Assembly: GCA_902984215.1 (NCBI GenBank)
Contig: CADWAF010001671.1
Span: 1-17,025 of the forward strand
DNA length: 17,025 bases
Source of the DNA: Willaertia magna
Taxonomy: Eukaryota; Heterolobosea; Eutetramitea; Acrasida; Naegleriidae
Direction: 5' to 3'
Shown: in pieces, positions 1 to 7,453 of the stretch
Numbering within the stretch: position 1 is the stretch's first letter
How the letters are laid out: every line of letters begins with the position of its first letter
The notes under the pieces: model-generated
The model's database searches: none
What the model was told of the DNA's origin: nothing
What the model saw: the letters and a program-made list of their open reading frames with translations, nothing else
Program-made: the position numbers and the translations under genes

Positions 1-299
1 GTAGTGCCAATATTTTTCACCTCTTTTTGAATACAACATTACGTTTTAAAATTAAACCCAATTTCGTTGTTATCAATACCATTTTGTAGCAAATAAATTT
101 TTTTACAAAAATAGAAAGGGTGTTCCATTTAACGGAAAAGTCTTTCAATTAAGAAAATGGTTACCATTTAGTAAAAAATTTAGGGTGACGGTTTCAATAA
201 CATTTTTCCTATGAATAGCGAAAAGATAAAAGAAACTATTGAAAAAAACAACTCAAAAACCTCAAACTTTTTTAAAACAAATTCTTTTTTGAATAATTC
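1..299. other. Upstream region of the ankyrin gene, no gene recognised
   Basis: No convincing gene is seen here. The stretch is AT-rich and must hold the promoter and 5' leader of the ankyrin gene. A + frame is open from about 56 to 218 (54 codons), but it has no start and no recognisable motif. A second + frame is open from base 3 to a TAG at 87-89 and could be the tail of a gene outside the window, but nothing supports that. A short inverted repeat (AAATGG-TTA-CCATTT) lies near 155-170. Confidence 0.5.
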
Positions 300-1071
300 A
301 TGTTCGCTAGAATGGCTGATTCCTTGATAGAAGCAATTGATAATGATGACTTAGCAACAGTTACAGATTTAGTGGTAAATCATAAGGTTGAAATTAATGC
401 AAAGAATAATACAGGTGTAAGTATTTATTATTTTTGATGTGTGAAAACTGACGTATAATTTAATAGTTCGTAAGTATTTAATATTTTGAAAAACATTAAT
501 GACAATCAATAATTAACAGACTGCTTTAACTTGGTCAGCACTGAAAGGTAGAAATCATATTGCTCTCTTTCTATTAAGAAATGGTGCCAAGAAAAGAGTA
601 AGTTTTTTAAAATTATTTAACCGATTCGCTAATTATGTGAAAATATAGAGCACTGCATTACACATTGCAATTCAAAAGAAAAATGTAGAATTAATTAAAT
701 ATTGTTTAATATATGGGGCTGACCCAAACAGAACATCAAATTTTGGAATGACAGCCTTTGAATTAGCCTTCTCTTTTGATATAGATTTAAAGAAAATTAT
801 TTTAGCTATTTGGCCAGATAATAATGAACAAAAGAAAAAAGTAAAGGGAGGATTTTGGTCAGCTCTATTTGCAAAGAAAGAGACACATAAAAAAGATTCA
901 AGTCATGATACAAATAATACAACAACTACTGCTTCAACAATGGTTAGTGTTGCGACAAGTTCTTCCTCAATTTCTAACTTAAATAATGATGCAACTGGAG
1001 ATGATGTAAGTGTGGACAGTAGGAAATCATCATCATCTTTTGGAGTGCAGACTATAAATGATTTTATGTAA
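300..1071 (+). CDS. Small ankyrin-repeat protein (spliced, four exons predicted)
   Basis: I read this as join(300..416, 467..469, 520..597, 649..1071), encoding 206 aa. The first ATG at 300 is in frame with a second at 312 (MADSLIEAI), which may be the real start. Residues about 5-115 form ankyrin repeats, with G-x-TAL openings and hallmark stretches such as IALFLLRNGA and LIKYCLIYGADPN. After these come a basic segment (about residues 130-150) and a Ser/Thr/Asn-rich tail that looks disordered. Ankyrin repeats mediate protein-protein contacts; the partner cannot be told. All introns are phase 0 and fall next to the TAL of a repeat, so exons match repeat units. The gene is convergent with the FAM184-like gene, 170 bp away. 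The 3-nt exon is an inference from splice motifs and repeat spacing; without it the protein would be 205 aa. Confidence 0.8.
417..466 (+). other. Intron 1 of the ankyrin gene (50 nt)
   Basis: It starts GTAAGT and ends TTTAATAG. A TGAC, a plausible branch-point core, lies about 15 nt before the acceptor. Phase 0. Confidence 0.65.
467..469 (+). other. Predicted 3-nt microexon (TTC, Phe)
   Basis: TTC sits exactly between an AATAG acceptor and a fresh GTAAGT donor, in phase 0 on both sides. The encoded Phe completes the ankyrin consensus G-F-T-A-L; skipping it gives G-T-A-L, one residue short. The alternative is one 103-nt intron (417-519), which would be about twice the length of every other intron in the window. 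Confidence 0.6.
470..519 (+). other. Intron 2 of the ankyrin gene (50 nt)
   Basis: It starts GTAAGTATTTA, like intron 1, and ends TTAACAG, with a TGAC in a similar position. It is the same length as intron 1 and has a partly similar sequence, which suggests an old tandem duplication. Phase 0. Confidence 0.65.
598..648 (+). other. Intron 3 of the ankyrin gene (51 nt)
   Basis: It starts GTAAGT and ends AATATAG, phase 0. Removing it joins the end of one ankyrin repeat (NGAKKR) to STALHIA of the next in one reading frame. Confidence 0.85.
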
Positions 1072-1241
1072 AAAAACTTTTTACGTTTTTTATAAATTTA
1101 TTTTACAAAATGTATTGTATATAACAACAGTAAATATACCAATTTATTGTAATGAATTAGACAGTCCTTTTACTCTATTTACAAAATAAAATACACTTTC
1201 GTTTACAAAAAAAGTTTTGTACAAGCTTAAATTCTTCGTTA
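1072..1241. other. Shared 3' flank of two convergent genes, with PUF/CFIm-like motifs
   Basis: This is the 170 bp between the stops of the ankyrin (+) and FAM184-like (-) genes. On the + strand there is TGTATATA (1116-1123), 45 nt past the ankyrin stop, and an AATAAA (1185-1190). On the - strand there is TGTAAATA (1176-1183), about 60 nt past the FAM184-like stop. Both 8-mers fit UGUANAUA, the Pumilio/PUF element, and contain UGUA, the CFIm polyadenylation motif. No further gene is seen. Confidence 0.4.
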
Positions 1242-4200
1242 CTATCGTTTGGTTCTAGAACTTGTTGTTGTGCTGCTGGGTGGTGTAGTCCTAAATATTA
1301 AATTGCCATTAGTACCCATTTCCAATGATTTATCAAGTGGTGGTAATTTTGAGGAGCTACCATTAGATGATTTCTTTTGGGGCGGCAGAGTAGTTGGGGT
1401 TTTTCCTGCCAAAGGATTTATTAACCCAACGTTTGGTTGTCTTCCAAAAGTCTTATTATATGTTTCCTCTCTATTTATTAATTGAAGTTTGTATTGCTCC
1501 TTATCACTTAGAGCCTTTTGATAAAGTTTTTCTTTCTCTTTAATTTCGTGTTGGAGTTGTTTTATTGTCTCAATATCTTCTGGTCTACTTTCTCTATTTT
1601 GATATTTAACTTCCCATTCCGTAATGCTGATATTAAATTATAAGTAAGATAATTAAAAGAATAATAACTTACGCTCTTTCTAAAGATTCTACTCTTTCTT
1701 CCATTACTTGTTGAGTTCTATTAAATTGTTCATGAAGTAATCTGGTTTCTTCTATACTTTTGTCAAGAACATCGTTAAGTTTCTTTTTATGTTTTTCAAT
1801 TAGTGCCTGTTCTTTTCTTTCCCAATCTTCAGTATGTTGTGATTTTAGATCCTCTATTTCCTTAATAGATTTTTGTTTGTATTCATCGAAAATTTTCTGA
1901 TTAATTTCTAATTGTTCCAAATATTGATTCCTCTCCTCACCAAATTGTTTCTTCAAATATTCTTCTGTTTGTGTAAGTTTTGTGTTAGCCAACCTTGCAG
2001 CTTCGTCCAATTTGTTGGCATGTTCCTTTATAAGATCATCTATTGTTTGTTTCTCTTTTTGTTTGGCTTTTTCTAGCTCTGATTTGAATAAATTCTCAAT
2101 ATTCTCCTTTTCAGTTTTAAAATCTCTTTTAATGTTTTCTATCTTGTTATTTAATTCATTTACGTTGTTTTTTAAGTTCTTAATATTTTCTTCTAGACTG
2201 GAAATGTTTTTATGGTTAGAGGCAATTTCTTGCTCTTTTCCATTCAAATCACTTCTCAGTTTTTCTAATTGCTTCTCATAATCTCGTTTTAAGGATAATT
2301 TTTCTTTTTCCTTTTCACTCTCTAATTCCCTCAAACAACGCTCTGTCTCTTTATTGGCATCTATTAAGCTTTTTCTGTTTTTCTCAATTAATTGAGTTAT
2401 TTCATTATTTTTCTCATTAATATCTTCTTTTAATGAGGTTATTTTATCTAATAAATTGTTCTTTTCATTCTCTAGAGTAGTTATTTGAGCCTGCAAAATT
2501 GATTCTAAATTTCTCTTCTCTTTGTTAGTATTTTCGTTAAAAGATTTAATTAATTCTTCCTTCTCAATTTCAAACTTAGCGTACAGTTCTAAGGTGAGTT
2601 TTTCTGTTAATTTCCTAAGTGCTTCGTTTAATTTAAAATCATGTTCTTGCTCTAGCTTTAGCTTAAGGTCTGAAATTTCTTTCAGTTTGGAGGTTGTAGC
2701 CAACCTCAATTCCTCCTTACTCTTTTCTAGTAAGAGAGCTAGTTTATTCTCTAAATCTTTTATTTCTTGAGCTAGACTTTCTGCTCTTGCTTTTTCCTCA
2801 ACCAACTTTTGCTTTAAAGCATCTATTTTCTGGTGTAAATCCAGTTCTCTTTTATTTCCTTGTTGAATTTGCCTTTCATAATCCTCTATCGTGTTAGAGG
2901 ATTCTCTTGAGAGTATAGATATCTGAGATTTTAACTGTTGGATTTCAGAATCTCGTTGCTCTATTATACCAGTTAAATCCTGTTTCAGTTGACTATAGTT
3001 TATCTGAGAATTCACTTTCAAGTCTTCTATTTGTTGTTGAATTTTGGAGAGTTCTAGTTTTGATTTTTCATTTAACTCGTCATAGTCTTTTCTTTTTTGT
3101 TCTATCTGTGATAATAATAGCTTCCTTTCATTTTCAAATTCATCTCGTAGTTTTTTCTCACTTTCTTTAACACTTTGATTGCCTTTCTTGGAGTTTTCTT
3201 CAAGTGCTTTCAAATGTTCTCGCCTCAAAGCATCAATTCTTTCTTGTTCTTTTTGCTTCAACTTCTCGATTTCTACTTTTTGCTTATTTTCTAAATTTAC
3301 AATTTCATTTTTATGTTGTTGTTTCAGCTTTTCTATATTTTGCAAAGCAACTTGTTCTCTCTCAATTAAATCTTGAATGTGTCTTTCTTTTTCTTCCAAT
3401 TGTTTCTTTAATTGATCTATTGTTTTATCTCTATCGTCAAGAGCCTTAGTGTTTTGTATGGCTGCATTTCTCATTGTTTGTATTTGATTCTCAAGGGATT
3501 TAATTTCACTTTGTTTTTGAGTTAATTCCTTTTCTACTTCGTCCAGCCTCGTTTGCAAAGAAGATTGAGAGGTCCCTAGTTTTTCTTTCAAGTGATCTAG
3601 CTCAGCATTTGCACTTTCCAATGCCTTCATAAGATTTTCTATTTCTACCCCTTTCTTTGAAATTTCTTCTTTCAGGCTTGCAATTTCAATATCTCTATCT
3701 TTAACATTTACGTTTAACTTTTCATTTTCTCTTTTCAATCTTTCTACTGTATCTTCTCTGTCGGTAAGATCTATAATCTGTTTAGAAAGCCTACTATTTA
3801 ACGAGGCTTCCATTTGTTTCAATCTTTCAACTTCATTATTCAACTTAGCGATTGTTTCATTTAATTTTCCAATATTCAAGTCAAATTCCTCTCTCTGAGC
3901 ATCTAAAGCCTTTTTTCTCTTATTCGCCTCTTCATCCAATAACGAAGTAATTCTAGCTTTCTCTTCTATTTTATATTGTTCTAATTTATCCTTAAATTTA
4001 TTTTCCAATTCAACTCTCAATTCTTCTTGTTCATTTAACATTTTGGTAAGCATTTCATTATACTTTTTGTTATAATTTTGAACTAAATCTTCTACCTCTT
4101 TTTGATGTTTTAATCCCAATTCTTCATGTGATTGATGTTTATTCTTTTCTAATTCTTCTGTTATTTTGGAAAATTTAATTAATCTTTCATTAAATTCATC

Positions 4201-4638
4201 TTTTGTACTTTGTAAAGATTTAGAAAATTCTTTAATTTTTTCTTCATAATCTTTCTTTATCAATTCTTCTCTCTCTTTAGCTTTTCTTTTAAATTCTTCA
4301 AATTCTTCCATAGCGTTTTGTCTTTCCTTATTATGTTTATTAGTTAAGGTTTTCACTATTTCAGCATATTTGGTTTCATTTCCCCTTTTCTCTAATTGTT
4401 CTCTGAACTTTGCCAGTTGTGTAGTAGTATCAGCAATTATTTCTCCAATTTCCGATTCATAGGCATCAGCCAAAGTATTTAATTGAAATTCATGATCATC
4501 ATTTCTAGTATTTAACTGATATATAACTTTAGTTAATTGAGCAATCTTTTTACTCATTTTGTAATGAAAATCCGGAAACCCACTAGCAATCTTATTTTGA
4601 GAATAAGATGAAGGTGAAGCCCCCTTCATACTCTTCAT
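1242..4638 (-). CDS. FAM184-family coiled-coil protein
   Basis: The gene is complement(join(1242..1626, 1673..4638)), 1116 aa, close to the roughly 1140 aa I recall for human FAM184A. Residues 27-50 (KMSKKIAQLTKVIYQLNTRN and following) match the conserved N-terminal FAM184 motif. Residues about 30-990 are almost unbroken heptad-type coiled coil rich in Lys, Glu, Leu and Gln. The second exon supplies the conserved C-terminal block: EERVESLERAITEWE, then YQNRESRPEDIE (residues 997-1008), then FGRQPNVGLINPL (1049-1061). A Pro/Ser/Thr-rich tail ends in TAG. Without splicing, the frame stops at 1669 and this block is lost. The family's biochemical role is poorly known; its distribution suggests a link to cilia or centrioles, which here is inference. 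The ATG at 4638 is used; a second Met is residue 4. The gene shares a short divergent promoter with the F-box-like gene. Confidence 0.88.
1627..1672 (-). other. Intron of the FAM184-like gene (46 nt)
   Basis: On the minus strand it runs GTAAGT...AATATCAG, splitting an Ala codon (GC|C, phase 2). Splicing continues the conserved ERAITEW block and opens a further 128 codons to the TAG at 1242-1244. Confidence 0.9.
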
Positions 4639-4704
4639 ATTTTTTCTCTTTTAAATTTTTTCGTATTTTTCCGGCGGGAAATCCAGTGAAGCTAAAGTAA
4701 TAAC
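4639..4704. promoter_or_regulatory. Divergent promoter with an E2F-type site
   Basis: Only 66 bp separate the FAM184-like ATG (-) from the first ATG of the F-box-like gene (+), or 108 bp if the latter starts at 4747. In this AT-rich gap stands TTTTTCCGGCGGGAAAT (4666-4682). Read on the minus strand it contains TTTCCCGC, which fits the E2F/DP consensus TTTSSCGC. Its near-palindromic layout would suit control in both directions. Binding is inferred. Confidence 0.45.
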
Positions 4705-6261
4705 ATGAAAAACCGTTCATATACCTTAGGTAACTCGTTTTTAAAAATGTCTGAAAACACAACCAATGGTACTGGCAACCTATTGATTGGGAAACACATC
4801 CCAATAATTCGTCACATATTAACTTTCCTCTCTCCCAATGACATTTTTTTTAATATTTGTTGTGATGTTACAGATGTCAACAATAATTGCTCTTTTCCTT
4901 CCTCTTCTTTTATTATTCTTCCATTAAATTTAATAAATAAAACTTGGAATGAAATTATTTCCTCTGAAGTGTTCTGTAAATTTTATTACCAAGAAAACTT
5001 TGTACCTAAAGATCAAACTCCATTTTCACTCTTCTCAAATGAAGATATTGAATTTTATAATGAATTTTTTACAACAGATCAATACTATTTAAAATACCCA
5101 AAATATTTAAGCCCAATATTATATTATGGAGAAATTTTACAATGTGGTTTTCAAATGTTTTGTAAAGAAAAGAAAGATGAAAATTTATCAGAAAATGAAT
5201 TAAAAATTATTTACGATGCTCTTCCGCCAGAAACAAAAAATGAATTTCAAAATAAAGGAATTAATGAAAATAAAAAATTACAGGCACAAGTAAAATCTAA
5301 TAATTATAAAATAAATTTATTTAAATATTTATTATCAATAAACGGAAATACTAGTTCTATTAATTATTTAACTGGTGAGGAAAAGAAAGAAAAAGATGAA
5401 GAACAAGAAGAAGAAGAAGAAATAGAAAATGAAGAAAATGTAAATGCTAACAACGGTGGCGAAGAAACAACAAATAATGTTGATGAATATGAACAAGAAG
5501 AAGAAGATGTCACATTAGAGAAAAATTCAATTGACATTATTCCTATAGAAGAACTACAAGAAAATTTTTATAAAAATTTACTTAAATTTAGAGCTAAATT
5601 AATATTAAGACACTCCCCACAATATTTAGTTTATCTTTCAAGTCAATTATTACATTCACAACAATATACCAATAATAACGCATTTTCTGATACTTTTTTA
5701 TCACAAATGGAAAAGATAAATTCGGTTTCAACCTTACATGAAAACCTTATTGGAGACATGAATAGAAGAATGAATCTATTAAATAATTTATTTTCAGAAT
5801 TAAAAGAGGTAAATAAATACAAAGAATATTTAAAAAAGTGGAAATTACAAAGAGCTTTTCCAATTTACAACATTAACAATAATTGTAATCCATTCAATTA
5901 TTTTTTTATTACATCAGAAAAATTTGACGATATGACATTAGTAATATTTAAAGATAATGGTGAACCAATGAAAATTACACTTGAATCCTCAAAAGTTAAT
6001 TACTATATAGAAACTGTTGAAAAGGATATTTTACTAAATGATATTGATCTCTTTTTATACATTTCAAAAGAAATTAATATTAATGAAGAAGAATTACAAG
6101 AAGAAAAAGAAAACAGTGAAGACAATGAAGAAGATAAAATTTATAGAGAAGATTTTCCATTTCATTTTCTTTCTATTAATCCAAAAGATAACATTGAAAT
6201 TTCTTATTTTCATAATTTATTTTTCAAGTTATTTAAAGATAGTTTTGAAAGTAATTTTTAA
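4705..6261 (+). CDS. F-box-like protein with acidic region
   Basis: 518 aa from the first ATG. The Met at residue 15 (4747, context TTAAAAATGTCT) may be the real start, giving 504 aa and moving the start further from the E2F-type site. Residues about 30-85 (HIPIIRHILTFLSPNDIFFN ... LPLNLINKTWNEII) read as a divergent F-box, the Skp1-binding helix bundle of SCF ubiquitin ligases. Residues 149-195 resemble an HMG-box only loosely (FQMFCKE, then ALPPETKNEF). Residues about 224-274 are a Glu-rich acidic tract. Residues 280-400 look helical, and the C-terminal part holds a second acidic run (about 455-480). No known substrate-binding repeat follows the F-box. Base composition is more AT-rich than in the conserved neighbours. 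The gene ends 34 bp from the convergent gene at 6296. The F-box call is tentative. Confidence 0.7.
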   Translation: MKNRSYTLGNSFLKMSENTTNGTGNLLIGKHIPIIRHILTFLSPNDIFFNICCDVTDVNNNCSFPSSSFIILPLNLINKTWNEIISSEVFCKFYYQENFVPKDQTPFSLFSNEDIEFYNEFFTTDQYYLKYPKYLSPILYYGEILQCGFQMFCKEKKDENLSENELKIIYDALPPETKNEFQNKGINENKKLQAQVKSNNYKINLFKYLLSINGNTSSINYLTGEEKKEKDEEQEEEEEIENEENVNANNGGEETTNNVDEYEQEEEDVTLEKNSIDIIPIEELQENFYKNLLKFRAKLILRHSPQYLVYLSSQLLHSQQYTNNNAFSDTFLSQMEKINSVSTLHENLIGDMNRRMNLLNNLFSELKEVNKYKEYLKKWKLQRAFPIYNINNNCNPFNYFFITSEKFDDMTLVIFKDNGEPMKITLESSKVNYYIETVEKDILLNDIDLFLYISKEININEEELQEEKENSEDNEEDKIYREDFPFHFLSINPKDNIEISYFHNLFFKLFKDSFESNF

Positions 6262-6295
6262 ATATTTTATTTACAATTATTTACAATATATTAAT
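6262..6295. other. 34-bp shared 3' gap with tandem UGUAAAUA motifs
   Basis: This is the whole space between two convergent stops. On the minus strand it holds two TGTAAATA 8-mers (6268-6275 and 6278-6285), 10 bp apart, both UGUANAUA-type PUF motifs. The first continues into AATAAA, so it could also act as a poly(A) signal for the minus-strand gene. A third partial copy (TGTAAATT) overlaps that gene's stop codon. Either transcript's 3' UTR must run into the opposite gene or be extremely short. Confidence 0.45.
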
Positions 6296-7000
6296 TTACA
6301 GATCTTTATTATCATTTACAAAATGAAAAGATAAATCACTAAAATAGTTTCTTTCCTTTGTTATCATGTCATTATTATTAGAATAACTATTACAATTACA
6401 AATATTATTTAATAATTCTCTTTTCATTATAAATTCTTCATATTTTTTTAACAAAATAATTGATAAATTATCCTTCTTCTTTTCTAAACGTAAATAATCT
6501 ACAGATTGGTTTAATAATTGTTTCATTTCAAATGGATCTTCTATCGTTATCATTAATAATTCAAACATGTATATAATTTTATTTCCTATTAGTGAAAGTG
6601 TTGTATGATTACTATTTTGTAAACAGTTTTGTAAACAATTAGTGTATAATGATTTCATTTGGTAAATATCATTGGTTGTTTTATAAAATTGTAATAATTT
6701 TGTAATTGCTTTTACTTTTAAAACTGTTAATGAATTATATAATAATTTATTTGAGTCCATCTTTATAATTTTCTCATAAAACATCATTACGTTATTAAAA
6801 TGATAATTACTTAATTGACTGTTAATTGATTTTTGTGATAATTCTAAATATTGTTTAAAAGATTTATAAAAGTTTATAACTTGGTTTATATCAGTCCAGT
6901 TATAACAATAATTATTATAACCATAGCTTGTTGTTGATTGAAGGTAATGACAAGAGTTTGTTGTCATCGAGAAGGAAGAAGACATCATTAGTGGATTCAT
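6296..7000 (-). CDS. Uncharacterised helical protein
   Basis: 234 aa, intron-free, with no family recognised. The first 35 residues are Ser/Tyr/Asn-rich and look disordered. Residues about 37-200 are a run of amphipathic helices (for example VINFYKSFKQYLELSQKS and LTVLKVKAITKLLQFYKTT), spaced as helix pairs of roughly 35-40 residues, which loosely recalls TPR-like solenoids. The tail contains an Asn/Cys-rich patch (NICNCNSYSNNN). No signal peptide or membrane segment is evident. Met codons at residues 1, 5 and 6 are all possible starts. The gene is divergent from the small gene at 7085 (84 bp gap) and convergent with the F-box-like gene. Like that gene it is very AT-rich and is probably lineage-specific. 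Confidence 0.65.
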   Translation of the reverse strand: MNPLMMSSSFSMTTNSCHYLQSTTSYGYNNYCYNWTDINQVINFYKSFKQYLELSQKSINSQLSNYHFNNVMMFYEKIIKMDSNKLLYNSLTVLKVKAITKLLQFYKTTNDIYQMKSLYTNCLQNCLQNSNHTTLSLIGNKIIYMFELLMITIEDPFEMKQLLNQSVDYLRLEKKKDNLSIILLKKYEEFIMKRELLNNICNCNSYSNNNDMITKERNYFSDLSFHFVNDNKDL

Positions 7001-7084
7001 TGTTGCCTATATTTTATATACTAGTAATTAATATTGTGAATGTTTTTTTTTGTTTTGAATGAAGAGTTAGAACGCGTTTGAAGA
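7001..7084. promoter_or_regulatory. Divergent promoter with an ACGCGT motif
   Basis: This 84-bp gap serves two divergent genes. It holds the palindrome AACGCGTT (7071-7078), only 7 bp before the + strand ATG. ACGCGT is the MCB element bound by MBF-type, E2F-like cell-cycle regulators in yeasts; such a role here is a guess. Otherwise the gap is A/T runs, including a run of nine T. Confidence 0.3.
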
Positions 7085-7408
7085 ATGGTTTATAAAGAAT
7101 TGGCATTGGATAACCAAAAAGCTCACAAATGGAATTTTCACAAATCGGTTTTTGTACATTTTTGTTCTTTTGTACTTTTACTTAACAATGTCTTTTTAAA
7201 ACTGCAAACCTTGTCATTAGAAATTAATTCCATGTTCCAGCTCCCTATCTTTCCATCAGTGTGCACTACATACACAGAGGATTACGTAATCCCTAAGGAT
7301 TTCAACAATTACATCCAAGAAACAACTTGGCCATCTAACCAAAAACTAACAACAAAATTGTTAACGTTAAAAACGGAGAATGATGAAGAGGAACTACTAG
7401 TACGCTAG
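7085..7408 (+). CDS. Small uncharacterised protein just upstream of PI4KA
   Basis: 107 aa, no family recognised. Residues about 21-45 (KSVFVHFCSFVLLLNNVFLK) are hydrophobic and could be one membrane segment or a buried helix. The C-terminal half is polar (VIPKDFNNYIQETTWPSNQK) and ends in an acidic DEEEL-type stretch. Codon use in the second half is more balanced than random AT-rich DNA, which supports real coding. An internal Met at residue 50 is an alternative start. The TAG at 7406-7408 lies 45 bp before the kinase ATG in the same frame, followed by in-frame TGA and TAA, so readthrough is unlikely. No splice pair joining it to the kinase was found. It could be an independent gene or a long upstream ORF in the kinase leader. 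Confidence 0.5.
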   Translation: MVYKELALDNQKAHKWNFHKSVFVHFCSFVLLLNNVFLKLQTLSLEINSMFQLPIFPSVCTTYTEDYVIPKDFNNYIQETTWPSNQKLTTKLLTLKTENDEEELLVR

Positions 7409-7453
7409 GTTTGATAAAAAATTTTAAAATCATTATTTTATTTTTTTAAAAAA

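Noticed and set aside
56..218. Open + frame upstream of the ankyrin gene (ends SITFFL)
   Set aside because: No start codon, no recognisable motif, and short; it may be chance or an unseen remnant.
1249..1485. Plus-strand frame of 78 codons antisense to the end of the FAM184-like gene
   Set aside because: It is antisense to the second FAM184-like exon, which has the conserved family motifs.
1982..3449. Several plus-strand frames rich in Ser, Phe and Leu
   Set aside because: They are antisense shadows of Lys/Glu/Leu coiled-coil codons of the FAM184-like gene.
4592..4804. Minus-strand 70-codon frame across the divergent promoter
   Set aside because: It overlaps the start regions of both flanking genes, has no homology that I recognise, and has skewed composition.
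6038..6334. Plus-strand frame of 98 codons rich in Lys, Ile and Phe
   Set aside because: It lies inside the F-box-like gene in another frame; AT-rich DNA often gives such frames.
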